A stretch of DNA of 64,000 bases from RFSX01 sp964495785. GTDB lineage: Bacteria; Bacteroidota; Bacteroidia; Chitinophagales; Saprospiraceae. This document shows, one piece after another, positions 25,885 through 35,800 of this stretch. Both the position numbers and the translations under genes were made by a program. Position 1 is the stretch's first letter; every line of letters begins with the position of its first letter. The DNA lies in contig CAZBXL010000011.1 of NCBI GenBank assembly GCA_964495785.1, positions 3,469 to 67,468 of the forward strand, read 5' to 3'. The notes below the pieces were generated by a model. The model was not told the origin of the DNA, searched no databases, and saw only the letters and a program-made list of their open reading frames with translations.

Positions 25885-26157
25885 ATGAAAACACTAATCG
25901 GAAATTACAATCTCAACTATTCAGAATTAAAACAAGCTCTGGATAAAATCAATCTTAATAGAGCCTTCCTTATTACAGGAGTAGTTCTTGGTGCCTTAGT
26001 CGCTTACTATTTATTCGATGAGTTATCACTCATTATGGTTCCAGTCGCAATAGCAATGTTCGTAGCTTATGGAGCTATAAATAATGCCATTGATCGTATT
26101 ACAGTTGACTTTGATCTATCAGAGATTGTAGAAGATATGGAAGCAGACTGGAGATAA
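25885..26157 (+). CDS. small membrane protein, unrecognised
   Basis: 90 residues. A soluble N-terminal helix (residues 1-25) is followed by two close hydrophobic segments (about 27-44 and 48-66) and an acidic tail (FDLSEIVEDMEADWR). A good -7 element lies just upstream. It has its own promoter and is convergent with ddl. No family or function recognised; the sequence pattern looks like a real gene. Confidence 0.7.
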   Translation: MKTLIGNYNLNYSELKQALDKINLNRAFLITGVVLGALVAYYLFDELSLIMVPVAIAMFVAYGAINNAIDRITVDFDLSEIVEDMEADWR

Positions 26158-26178
26158 TACGTTTTTGAAAATTAACTA

Positions 26179-27270
26179 TTATACCATTAGTAGCTTATTG
26201 ACAGCGTTATGTTCTTCTATTGCAAGACTTATCAATTTTGAGACAAGATCTGTCTGCTTAAGGCCTGAGGCCTCCCAGAGTTTTGGGTACATACTGATGT
26301 TAGTAAATCCCGGAATTGTATTGATCTCATTAATGATTAAGTCATCTTCTGGCGTGAGAAACATATCGACACGTGCCATTCCTCTACATTCTAACACGGT
26401 AAATGTCTCTACAGATAATTTTTTGATTCGATCCATTTGATGCTTTGTAAGCTCTGCTGGTATATGGAGAGCTGCTCCATCAGCATCAATATATTTATTA
26501 TCAAAGGAATAAAAAGATGACTTAGGAATAATTTCTCCCGGAATAGAAGCTTGAGGAGCATGATTACCGAGGACAGCACATTCTATTTCTCTACCTACTA
26601 TTTTTTGTTCTACTATGACCTTGTTGTCATATTTGAGTGCATTATTTAGAGCATCAAAAAACTTTTCCTCAGAGTCAGAATAACTTACGCCTACAGACGA
26701 CCCTAAGTTAGCAGGCTTAATGAATAGTTCATGACCTAAGTTAGCAACTACGTCATCATACTGGATGCCCTCTGAAGTATTTCTTATCGTAATGCCTTTT
26801 GACACTTTGATATCGGAGTCTCGTAAGATTCTTTTCATGATGTCCTTGTCCATCCCAATTGAAGAACCTATGATGCCACAACCTACACATGCGATTCCAG
26901 CAGTTTTTGAAAGGCCTTGTATAGAACCATCTTCGCCATAGGTGCCATGGAGTACTGGAAATATCACATCTATCTTGCACAGAATTTCATTTGTGGACGC
27001 AGAGATGAGAGTACCTTCAGATGTATTCTGAGATAACCAGACTTTATTGTCAGTATCATTAAGAGCGATTTGATCAATATTGTCAGGATGCACTAATGAC
27101 ATTCTTTCATTATGATAGTGCCATTGCCCAGATTTATCTATAGCTATAAGTATGGGATTATACTTTTCTTTATCTATAGATTTATATACATTTTGTGCTG
27201 ATACTAATGATATCTTATGTTCTGGAGATCGACCTCCATATAAGATTGCCACATTTATTTTAGTCCCCAC
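26179..27270 (-). CDS. ddl: D-alanine--D-alanine ligase
   Basis: 363 residues. An ATP-grasp enzyme that joins two D-Ala for the peptidoglycan stem peptide. Signatures: ILYGGRSPEHKISLVSA at the N-terminus, VLHGTYGEDGSIQGL, then FIKPANLGSSVGVSYSDSE, the RVDMFLTPEDDLIINEINT metal site and TIPGFTNISMYPKLWEASG. All catalytic segments are intact. It lies downstream of MerC on the same strand after a hairpin, so it may have its own promoter in the 82 bases between. Confidence 0.97.
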   Translation of the reverse strand: MGTKINVAILYGGRSPEHKISLVSAQNVYKSIDKEKYNPILIAIDKSGQWHYHNERMSLVHPDNIDQIALNDTDNKVWLSQNTSEGTLISASTNEILCKIDVIFPVLHGTYGEDGSIQGLSKTAGIACVGCGIIGSSIGMDKDIMKRILRDSDIKVSKGITIRNTSEGIQYDDVVANLGHELFIKPANLGSSVGVSYSDSEEKFFDALNNALKYDNKVIVEQKIVGREIECAVLGNHAPQASIPGEIIPKSSFYSFDNKYIDADGAALHIPAELTKHQMDRIKKLSVETFTVLECRGMARVDMFLTPEDDLIINEINTIPGFTNISMYPKLWEASGLKQTDLVSKLISLAIEEHNAVNKLLMV

Positions 27271-27330
27271 CTGTTGTTATTTGTAGAGTTAAAAATAGAA
27301 AGATTTTTGAAGATAAAAGGAACCTGAAAA

Positions 27331-27360
27331 ACTGAGGCTTAGCTTTGAAAAGCTAAACTC
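27331..27360 (-). terminator. hairpin at the 3' end of the MerC gene, weak terminator
   Basis: TTAGCTT / AAGCTAA stem (27339-27345 and 27350-27356) with a 4-base loop overlapping the MerC stop codon. It is followed on the minus strand by an imperfect T-rich stretch (CAGTTTTTCAGG). Confidence 0.45.
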
Positions 27361-27721
27361 TACAAGCATGCTGCTTGAGATTAATGACATGAGCCAAGGC
27401 TACAAGAAGACCACCGATTATGATGATGATCGTACCGGCTGTAGAGAATAGATGATGTGCTAATATTAAAATTAACCCAATACACGCAATTGAAAAAGTG
27501 AGTTTAGAGCTTTTTCCAGTCATATATCCCTTAACAATTGAGTTATATATGAATAGAGCTGTTATAGCAAGTATTACAAATTCGAAAACAGGATTAGCAA
27601 ACCATGAGTGAGAAGACAGAATTCCTGTAGATAAGAGTATAGGCATTGCAGCGCAGTGTACAGCACATGCAAGGGAAGTCATAGTACCCCATATATCTAT
27701 ATTTTTACTTATGCTTTTCAC
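27353..27721 (-). CDS. MerC-domain membrane protein
   Basis: 122 residues with four hydrophobic segments and the MerC cysteine-histidine motif LACAVHCAAMP near the first helix. The family was named for mercury uptake. Chromosomal Bacteroidota members beside Fur/Zur regulators are more likely linked to zinc or other metal handling. The start is GTG at 27721, fixed by an in-frame stop immediately upstream. The gene is divergent from the Fur-family regulator, with an operator-like dyad 20 bases upstream of its start. Confidence 0.88.
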   Translation of the reverse strand: MKSISKNIDIWGTMTSLACAVHCAAMPILLSTGILSSHSWFANPVFEFVILAITALFIYNSIVKGYMTGKSSKLTFSIACIGLILILAHHLFSTAGTIIIIIGGLLVALAHVINLKQHACRV

Positions 27722-27741
27722 TTATTCGATAACTCTCTAAA

Positions 27742-27756
27742 TGCAATAATGTTGCA
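27742..27756. promoter_or_regulatory. candidate Fur/Zur-type operator TGCAA-TAATG-TTGCA
   Basis: A perfect 5-5-5 dyad between the divergent merC-like and fur-like genes, overlapping the TATATTTG element of the merC promoter. The place fits metal-dependent repression by the neighbouring Fur-family protein. Confidence 0.55.
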
Positions 27757-27762
27757 AATATA
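27755..27762 (-). promoter_or_regulatory. -7 promoter element (TATATTTG) of the MerC gene
   Basis: Exact TAnnTTTG match on the minus strand, 33 bases before the GTG start. Its last two bases overlap the TTGCA half of the dyad at 27742-27756. Confidence 0.5.
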
Positions 27763-27855
27763 AGTTATAATTAATTATTTCGCTTAAATGGTCCAATAAA
27801 TTAGGAGTATAATCACAATGAACATTCGTAAGTTAGGGCCATTAATTAGGTAACG

Positions 27856-28278
27856 ATGTCTGAAACAGCAGCAAAGCAAATATTAAAGAAACATGGTCTT
27901 CGTAACACAGCCTTTAGGCAACGTGTTTTGGAGTTATTTATATCTAAGAAAGAGATTGCTCTAAGTAATCCGCAGATAGAAAGTGATCTTTCAGACTTTG
28001 ATCGTATAACTTTATATAGAACCCTCAAGTCATTCGAGCAAGCTGGCATCATTCATCAGGCTATCGATGGCAGTAACGATTCTAAATATGCATTGTGTAG
28101 CGACGATTGTGATGTACATAATCACAATGATGACCATGCACACTTTTTGTGTAGCGTATGTAGGGTAACTACTTGCTTAGATCATGTCCTTACTGAACCG
28201 ATCTCAATGCCTCCTAATTACTCTATCGATAAAATGCATCTCGCCATTACGGGAATCTGTCCTGATTGTCAGAAATAG
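27856..28278 (+). CDS. Fur-family metal-responsive repressor (Zur-like)
   Basis: 140 residues. A winged-helix N-terminal domain (LRNTAFRQRVLELF, then FDRITLYRTLKSFEQAGII) is followed by the metal-sensing part with a His-rich stretch (HNHNDDHAHFLC) and two structural CxxC pairs (CSVC and CPDC). The regulatory His/Asp-rich set and the MerC neighbour favour a Zur or related role over iron; the metal cannot be settled from sequence. It is divergent from the MerC gene with a shared candidate operator. Confidence 0.93.
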   Translation: MSETAAKQILKKHGLRNTAFRQRVLELFISKKEIALSNPQIESDLSDFDRITLYRTLKSFEQAGIIHQAIDGSNDSKYALCSDDCDVHNHNDDHAHFLCSVCRVTTCLDHVLTEPISMPPNYSIDKMHLAITGICPDCQK

Positions 28279-28538
28279 TTTTACTCTGCTTCTCTAATGT
28301 AATCTTGGTCAGTAAGCTTCATTTGTCCAAGTACAAATTTCACTATAGATAGTTTTATATATAATTGATAATCAGTTTTTTATAATAAAGCTGTTGATAT
28401 ATTTCAATTGCATTCAGTCAAAAAGAATATAATTTTGAATAGATTATGATATAAAGAATAATAAATTTTAATAATTTAATGCTATGATATAAATGTTCCT
28501 TGGATTTGCATTTATTCAATCAATAAATTCTTTTCTCT

Positions 28539-30665
28539 ATGTCAATTGCATCTAACAACTTAAGAAACATTTGTTTACTGGGCCATTCTGGTAGTGGTAA
28601 GACCACCTTTGCTGAGACCATGCTCTATGAGGCTGGAGCGATACCAAGAAGAGGCACAGTAGAAGCAGGTAATACTGTTTCAGATTTTACCAATATCGAA
28701 AAAGAAAGAGGTAATTCTTTATTCAGTACGTTAATGCATGTGAAGTGGAAAACTTCAAAAATCAATATTCTGGATACGCCAGGTCTTGATGATTTTATAG
28801 GAGAGGTCATCTCTTCTCTAAAAGTAGCAGATACAAGTCTCATATTAGTTAATGCGGCCCACGGCGTAGAAGTCAGTACAGAATTGTTATGGGAGTATAT
28901 TGATAAATTCAATACCCCATCCATGTTTGTGATTAACCAAGTTGATCATGATAAGTCAGATTTTGATAGTTGTTATGATCAGATAAGGTCACGATTTGGT
29001 TCTAAGGCTATCGCATTCCAGTATCCCTATAATCAAGGAAATGCGTTTAATTCGATCATCGATGCATTGCGTATGGTGATGTATGTTTTTGATAGCGAAG
29101 GTGGCAAACCTCAGAAAAAAGATATTCCAGAGTCAGAAATGGCTAAGGCGATGGAAATGCATAATGCTCTCGTAGAGGCTGCAGCTGAGAATGAAGAAGG
29201 CTTGATGGAAAAGTATTTCAATAAAGGTACTTTAGATGAGGATGACATGGCTGAAGGACTGACGATCGCCTTAGCTAATCAGCAGATATATCCTGTCTTT
29301 TGCTGTTCGGCTCTCCGTAATATGGGAAGTGGTCGCATCATGGGATTCATTAATGATATATGCCCGAGCCCAGTAGATAGACCCGGGGCTCAACTTCAAG
29401 ATGGAGGTACTCTATCAGTCGATTCTAATGATCCTGCATCTATGTTTATTTTCAAAACGATGTCTGAACCTCAGATAGGAATGGTCTCTTATTTTAAAGT
29501 CTACAGCGGACAGCTTAATGTAGGTGATGAGATGCATAACCAAAGCAACTCAAGTACGCAGAGATTTAATCAACTCTTTGTGTCTAATGGTAAGTCAAGA
29601 AGCAATGTAGATGGTATCATAGCTGGTGATATAGGAGCCACAGTCAAGCTGAAAGATGCACATACTAACGATACATTATGTATAAACAATACTGATCTTC
29701 AAATAGAAAAAATAAACTTTCCGCTGGATAAGATACGTGTCGCTGTAGTGCCTCCGAGTAAGAAAGAAATAGAGAAACTTATGAAAGCACTGTATCAAAT
29801 AGCCGAAGAAGATCCTACACTAAAGGTAGAGCAATCAGCCAGTTTAAATCAAACAATCCTGCATGGTCAAGGACAGCTACATTTAGATCTTATAAAATAT
29901 AGAATAGAAAAGGTCAATAACATACACATGGAATATGAGCAACCGAAGATTCCATACAGAGAGACCATAAGAACTGCAGCCGATGAGAGTTATCGGCACA
30001 AAAAACAATCTGGTGGTTCTGGCCAGTTTGCAGAAATACATCTCAGAATAGAACCATATCATGAAGGTATGCCAGAACCCTCTGGTCTTACAGTAAGAAA
30101 GAGTGAGGTAGAGTTTCTGCCTTGGGGAGGTAAGATGGTCTTCCTATGGTGTATTGTAGGTGGGGCTATAGATGCTAAATATATCAATGCCATCAAGAAA
30201 GGCATTATGAATAAAATGGAGAGAGGTCCATTGACTGGATCGCATTGTCAGAATATACGAGTGAGTGTATATGACGGCAAGATGCATAGCGTAGACTCTA
30301 ATGACATGGCATTCATGATAGCTACAAGCTATGCATTTAAGAATGCATTTGATAAGGCCAAGCCTCAGTTATTAGAACCTATATACGATCTCTCTATTCT
30401 CTGCCCAGATGAGTCTATGGGAGTTATCATGGGAGATCTCCAGACAAGGAGAGCTATCATACAAGGCATAGAAACAGAAGGTCATTATCAGAAAATAAAT
30501 GCTAAAGTCCCTCTTGCAGAATTGTATAAATATTCTTCTAAATTGCGATCACTAAGTCATGGCAAAGCGAAGTTCTCCAGAGTATTCAGTGAGTACATTC
30601 CAGTATCTGGAGATTTACAAAATAAAATTATATCAGCAGCTACGCCTCAGTTAGAAGCGGTATAA
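28539..30665 (+). CDS. elongation factor G paralog (EF-G2 type) with altered GTPase motifs
   Basis: 708 residues covering all EF-G domains. The P-loop GHSGSGKTT (15-23) is kept. Switch I, normally RGITIT, reads RGNSLF (57-62). G3 is DTPGLDDF (79-86), so the catalytic His of DTPGH is Leu83. G4 is NQVD (133-136) instead of NKxD. Domain IV/V stretches such as QLHLDLIKYRIEK and SDDMAFMIA-like sequence are present. A Bacteroides EF-G2 that works in translation without GTP hydrolysis during starvation has been described; this protein shows the substitutions expected of that class. It is not the main fusA, which would sit with the rps genes. Transcription ends at a hairpin at 30711. Confidence 0.93.
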   Translation: MSIASNNLRNICLLGHSGSGKTTFAETMLYEAGAIPRRGTVEAGNTVSDFTNIEKERGNSLFSTLMHVKWKTSKINILDTPGLDDFIGEVISSLKVADTSLILVNAAHGVEVSTELLWEYIDKFNTPSMFVINQVDHDKSDFDSCYDQIRSRFGSKAIAFQYPYNQGNAFNSIIDALRMVMYVFDSEGGKPQKKDIPESEMAKAMEMHNALVEAAAENEEGLMEKYFNKGTLDEDDMAEGLTIALANQQIYPVFCCSALRNMGSGRIMGFINDICPSPVDRPGAQLQDGGTLSVDSNDPASMFIFKTMSEPQIGMVSYFKVYSGQLNVGDEMHNQSNSSTQRFNQLFVSNGKSRSNVDGIIAGDIGATVKLKDAHTNDTLCINNTDLQIEKINFPLDKIRVAVVPPSKKEIEKLMKALYQIAEEDPTLKVEQSASLNQTILHGQGQLHLDLIKYRIEKVNNIHMEYEQPKIPYRETIRTAADESYRHKKQSGGSGQFAEIHLRIEPYHEGMPEPSGLTVRKSEVEFLPWGGKMVFLWCIVGGAIDAKYINAIKKGIMNKMERGPLTGSHCQNIRVSVYDGKMHSVDSNDMAFMIATSYAFKNAFDKAKPQLLEPIYDLSILCPDESMGVIMGDLQTRRAIIQGIETEGHYQKINAKVPLAELYKYSSKLRSLSHGKAKFSRVFSEYIPVSGDLQNKIISAATPQLEAV

Positions 30666-30710
30666 TTAGACATTAAAACAAGGTTTTTCTAAAACCAACT
30701 AATTTTGCTT

Positions 30711-30740
30711 AAGTCCTCGCTATATTGTGAGGGCTTTTTT
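30711..30740 (+). terminator. Rho-independent terminator after the EF-G paralog
   Basis: A 9-bp stem (AGTCCTCGC / GTGAGGGCT, two G-U pairs) with a 6-base loop and a T7 run. It ends 12 bases before the glycosyltransferase start. Confidence 0.8.
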
Positions 30741-30751
30741 TATGTATACAA

Positions 30752-31855
30752 ATGATTAAACTCAAAATAGGATTTGATGCTAAGAGGTTGTTCTGTAATA
30801 AGGAAGGACTAGGTAGTTATGCAAGAACCTTATTGATGGATATGCAGACATTATATCCTAATCTCGAATATCATCTGTATACGCCTCAGATTGATGAAAG
30901 TGTAAGTACAGATTACTTTAAGAATAATTCAAATTTTGTAATACATACGCCTTCTTCTAAGAGTTTTCTATGGCGATATTCTAAGATAACCGAGGATCTT
31001 GTCCGTGATAACATTCATGTGTATGTAGGACTGAGTAATGAACTCCCACGTGGACTCTCTAAAGCGGGAATAAAATCTATACTTGTAGTGCATGATCTTT
31101 TGTATAAGTTTTTCCCAGAACAATTTAATCTTGTTGATCGGAAACTAATACAGCATAAATTAAAGAATGCTATCCATGAAGCTGATAGGGTAGTCGCGGT
31201 AAGTGAACATACAGCTCATGATATAGGTATCACTTTTCCTACAGCTAAAGAGAAAACTTCTGTTATATATCAATCTGTAAATAAAGACTTTAGAAATAAA
31301 GAGAATATTAATCCACAAAGAAGTTATTTCCTATGCGTAGGCAGTATTAATAACAGAAAAAACCTAAAACAACTTGTCTATGCTTACGATCATATACCGC
31401 CTGATGAGAGACAAGTCACGATAATAGTCGGTACAGGAAAGGAATACAAACAGGAATTAGTAGAACTTATAAAGGAAAAAGCATACGAGCATCTGTTTAA
31501 ATTTAAAGGTTATGTCAGTAACAAGAATCTTGTCGAACTGTATAAAAATGCATTAGCATTAATTTTTCCTTCGCAATATGAAGGATTCGGAATTCCGATA
31601 TTAGAGTCTTTACATATGAACGTTCCTGTCATTGCAAGTTCTGTATCTTCATTGCCAGAAGTCGTAGGTCAACATGGCATTGTTATTGATTATAATGATC
31701 ATGTAGCTTTGGCGAATGCGATCAAACACATATCAATAAAAGATAGTCAAACCACTTATCTTAAAGAGCTCAAAGATCATCTGCATAAATTTAGTCCTGA
31801 ACTTATTTGTAGAAAATACGTATCATTAATTGAAGAGCTTTCGACCTTAGAATAA
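30752..31855 (+). CDS. GT4-family glycosyltransferase
   Basis: 367 residues, GT-B fold. The N-terminal half has KIGFDAKRLFCNKEGLGSYA. The C-terminal half has the GT4 nucleotide-sugar site FPSQYEGFGIPILESL with the E-x7-E pattern, preceded by FKGYVSNKNLVELYKNA. It transfers a sugar from a nucleotide donor, probably in exopolysaccharide or LPS synthesis. It follows the EF-G terminator closely, so its promoter may overlap that hairpin region. Confidence 0.92.
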   Translation: MIKLKIGFDAKRLFCNKEGLGSYARTLLMDMQTLYPNLEYHLYTPQIDESVSTDYFKNNSNFVIHTPSSKSFLWRYSKITEDLVRDNIHVYVGLSNELPRGLSKAGIKSILVVHDLLYKFFPEQFNLVDRKLIQHKLKNAIHEADRVVAVSEHTAHDIGITFPTAKEKTSVIYQSVNKDFRNKENINPQRSYFLCVGSINNRKNLKQLVYAYDHIPPDERQVTIIVGTGKEYKQELVELIKEKAYEHLFKFKGYVSNKNLVELYKNALALIFPSQYEGFGIPILESLHMNVPVIASSVSSLPEVVGQHGIVIDYNDHVALANAIKHISIKDSQTTYLKELKDHLHKFSPELICRKYVSLIEELSTLE

Positions 31856-31944
31856 TCTTTTTCAAAGTCCCAGTTGTGGCATTTAATACATATATTTGGA
31901 ACTGCGAAAGCAAAAATAAATCCAGGTTTCATTCTCATTATCTT

Positions 31945-31974
31945 GGGGTGATTGTTAGAATCACCCCTTTTTTT
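31945..31974 (+). terminator. Rho-independent terminator after the GT4 gene
   Basis: Perfect 9-bp stem (GGGGTGATT / AATCACCCC) with a 5-base loop and T7, 89 bases past the stop. Confidence 0.85.
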
Positions 31975-32135
31975 ATGCCCTAAATCGAGTAATTTAAGTG
32001 GTAGTCCCATTATTTATTAATTTATTACATATTAAAGATTTTTCTATATAGAAATATATATAATATGTATATTCGTGTTTTATAAAAGATTAATACTCTT
32101 TTGTAAGGTCTTATAAATAAGGTAAAACTACACAA

Positions 32136-35100
32136 ATGACTCAGTTCAATCTCTTGAGGGTACCTCATATTGCGGTGCTTTTGATAGCCCTCTTTTTGGT
32201 AGATGTGTGCTCTATAAATGCGCAGAACTCCTATTCTTGTGACATTCGAGCCAATGATCAGTTATCAACAGAATCTTCAAGAAGAGTCCCTAATCAGGCT
32301 ATTTCAGTCACTCGCGGGGGATATAACCCTTGGACGGGCTTACAAAATGCAGAATTAGAAGATAGCAGACATATATCTGTCACAATAGATCCTCATAGGT
32401 CATCAGAAGTCTTAAGACTAAATAATTTTAATTTCGATTTACCTAATAATGTTAACATTACGGGTATACAAGTCCGTATGAGTGGAGGTGCTGATACTGA
32501 CTTATCACCTTGGGAGCAGATCATCAGGCTCACTGATGCATCTGGCAATATGGTAGGTGATAATAGAGCTAATCATGAAATAGAAGGCGATGCATGGAAC
32601 ATCGATACGACATCTGCTCTCGGATACTGGACATATGGTAGCAGTGCAGATCTATGGGATTCTAACTGGACACCATCAACGATTAATAGCTCCAACTTTG
32701 GTATAGCGATACAGACTAAGAGTAGGAATGATATTCCTTCTACATTTAGCTTAGATCAAGTTACTATCATTGTTTACTATGATTCTCCTATTCAGATATG
32801 TGAAGGTCATGCTTGTATCCCCGTCACTGTCCCTTTTGACGAAGACGTTGTAAGTTACAATTGGTCCGCACAGGGAGGCATCCGCTGGGAACCATCAGGT
32901 AATGACCCTAATATTATCAATGTCATAGCTGATGGTGCTTCATTTGGTGACTATACAGTGTGTCTTGATAGAACGTATACAGATGGACGTAATGAGACTT
33001 GCTGCAGAGGCATTTCTTACGGAAGTTGTGCCACAGGAAGCATAGGGGATTTCTTATGGCAAGATACTAATGGTAATGGTTTTCAAGATGCAGGAGAGCC
33101 CGGACTATCTAATTGTCGAGTTTATCTATTTACAGAATCACTACAATTTGTAGAAAGTGTATTGACGGAAAATGGATTCTACCTATTTGAGAATCTTGAT
33201 CCTGATAATTATATAATTCAAGTAGATGTAAAGGATTTATGTCCAACGATAAGTGATTCATCTAATCCAACATTAAACTCAGATTTCTATCAGGCTTATC
33301 TTCCTAATGCAACAGATATTATTCCTCTCGGAGCAAATGAGCATATTAGAAATATTGATTTTGGACTCATACAAAAAGGGACAATAACAGGTCTCACTTG
33401 GGTGGATAAAGATGGAAACGGATTGTACGAAGAGAATATAGATTGTACAATAGGTGATATTAAAGTAAGTGTTGTAAATGCAGTAGGAGATACCATTTTG
33501 TGTGTGTTTTCAGAACCAGATGGTACATACATCGTAGATGGTGTTCCTCAGGGAGATTATATTTTAAAATTTGGATTCCCATCAGAATATCTACCTACTT
33601 CTCAGGGTGCAGACAGCGATACATCAGTTGATCATTGTTCAGATACAGTAACGGTAACGGAAGGAGTTAATACGGTAGTCAATGCTGGAGCATTCAGACC
33701 ATCGACTTTAGGTAATTATGTATGGATAGACAGTAATGAGAATGGAATTCAAGATCCTGATGAACAAGGTATAGAAGGTGCCACTGTGACGCTTTTTAGT
33801 TGCAATGATGTGCTTATAGGAGAGTATAGAACAGACGCTAATGGACAGTATCAGATTCCAGGAATAGCGCCTGGTAATTATAAGTTGTGTGTAGATTCTG
33901 GCAGGTCAGATTTAGTTGCTACTCAGAGTAACGTAGGAGACGATAATTTAGATTCTGATTTAGAATCAGATGGTTGTACGGCTTGTATAACAGTATTTGA
34001 AAACACAAATGATCAGAGTATTGATTTTGGATATTTTTCAGGCTTAGCTCAGATAGATGTCTATACATTTTTAGATAATAATAATGACGGTATTAATGAT
34101 AATAACGATACGCCATTAGAAGGAGTCGGTGTAGAAGTATATACTTGTTCTGGAGATTTAGTATTTAGTACAACTACTAATAATTTTGGAGCAGCATGGG
34201 AGGATTTTGCCCAAGGAGATTACTATATAAGAATAGTGCCACCTGCGGGATTTCAGATCAGACAAGGCGGTATTATAACTAATGGTAATGGAGCTGGCAC
34301 TACTGACTGTCTTAATACTTTACCTATTGGATTTTCAATAGAGGTTCCTTTGATTACTGACGAGCCTAACATAACAGTGCTCATTTATAATGATATAAAT
34401 GGAGATGGTATCAATGATCCTTCAGATCCTGCAATATCTGGAATTACAGTTGATATTTTTAGTTGTAATGGAACACTTATTACTACAACAACGACTGATG
34501 CATTAGGTATGGTATTGCGAGCAATTCCAGAAGGAGATGTCTACTTTAGAATCGTTTCTCCAAGTGGGTTTGTATTTGCATTTGGCAGTATAGTAGATGG
34601 GAGTAGTGGAGAAGGAACGACACCATGTCTGACAGTAGGTCCTAATGGATTGGATATAGAAATAGGACTCGTAGAATCTAATGCACAGATAGATGTATAT
34701 GTCTATAACGATTTAGATAATGATGGAATTAATGATCCTACTGATCCTCCGGTAGAAGGAGTGACAGTGGAAATATACGATTGTGCTACAGGTCTGATCG
34801 CTACTAACATAACCAATAATTTTGGAGCGACATGGGAATATAATATTATCAACAGTGAGTATTATATAAGAGTGGTTCCGCCATCCGGATTTCAAATAAG
34901 ACCTGGTGGTATTATCACCAATGCTAACGGTCCTGGAACCACAGGTTGTCTTGATTCAGCTCCTATTGGCTTCACATTAGAAGTAGGTCTTATAACAAGC
35001 GTACCTAATGTTTCAGTCCTCATATATAATGATATAGATGGCGATGGTGTAAATGATCCTTCTGATCCAGCATTACCTGGAATAGCTGTTGATATATTCG

Positions 35101-35292
35101 AGTGTAATGGAACATTAGTTACAACGACGACTACTGATGCGTTAGGAAGGGTTTTACAGACACTACCACAGAGTGATTACTACTTTAGAATCGTACCTCC
35201 GAGTGGGTTTGTATTTGTATTTGGTAGTATAGTAGACGGAAGTAATGGAGAAGGAACGACACCATGTCTGACAGTAGGTCCTGATGGATTGG
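32136..35292 (+). CDS. giant T9SS-secreted SdrD_B-repeat surface protein, N-terminal part (runs into N gap)
   Basis: 1052 codons up to the assembly gap. A signal peptide (MTQFNLLRVPHIAVLLIALF...) is followed by about 270 residues of a cysteine-containing N-terminal region without a known family. Three SdrD_B-like units follow (SIGDFLWQDTNGNGFQDAG at 33040; TITGLTWVDKDGNG at 33383; LGNYVWIDSNENGIQD at 33707). After them come alternating longer units, type A and type B, at 34047, 34368, 34683 and 35007. SdrD_B units are calcium-stabilised beta-sandwich stalk modules of surface adhesins. The frame continues across the gap into the next entry, so this is one gene, not a truncated one. Confidence 0.93.
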
Positions 35293-35800
35293 NNNNNNNN
35301 NNNNNNNNNNNNNNNNNNNNNNNNNNNNNNNNNNNNNNNNNNNNNNNNNNNNNNNNNNNNNNNNNNNNNNNNNNNNNNNNNNNNNNNNNNNNGGAAGTAA
35401 TGGAGAAGGAACGACACCATGTCTGACAGTAGGTCCTGATGGATTGGATATAGAAATAGGTCTCGTAGAATCTAATGCACAGATAGATGTATATGTCTAT
35501 AACGATTTAAATAATGATGGAATTAATGATCCTACAGATACTCCGGTAGAAGGGGTAACAGTAGAAATATATGACTGTACGACAGGACTATTAGTTTCTC
35601 TTGTTACTAATAATTTTGGAGCCGTATGGCAATACAATATTGTAAATAGTGAATACTACATCAGAGTAGTGCCTCCAGCGGGATTTCAGATCAGACCGGG
35701 TGGTATTGTAACTAATGCTAACGGTCCTGGTACCACTGATTGTCTTGGTTCAGCACCTATAGGATTTACAATTGAGGTAGGATTGATACCAGATAATGGA
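34047..35800 (+). repeat. tandem array of alternating A/B repeat units, partly inside the N gap
   Basis: Units begin at 34047 (A, 321 bp), 34368 (B, 315 bp), 34683 (A, 324 bp), 35007 (B, cut by the gap) and 35477 (A). A units share AQIDVYxYNDLxNDGINDP; B units share VLIYNDIxGDGxNDPSDPA. Neighbouring same-type units are nearly identical in DNA over long runs, which points to recent duplication or homogenisation. Confidence 0.8.
35293..35392. other. 100-N scaffold gap inside the adhesin gene
   Basis: A run of exactly 100 N. The 55 bases before it (35238-35292) and the 55 bases after it (35393-35447) are identical. This looks like a contig overlap of k-mer length in a repeat; the true distance is unknown and may be zero. 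Confidence 0.97.

Noticed and set aside
28304..28331. CTTGGTCA / TGTCCAAG hairpin after the Fur-family gene
   Set aside because: One mismatch, long loop and no T run.
35293..35392. Frame change between the two adhesin parts as a frameshift or pseudogene
   Set aside because: The break is the N run; identical in-frame flanks show the gene continues.
34047..35800. Regularly spaced repeats that could suggest a CRISPR array
   Set aside because: Repeats are 315-324 bp coding units in frame within an adhesin, not short repeats with unique spacers.
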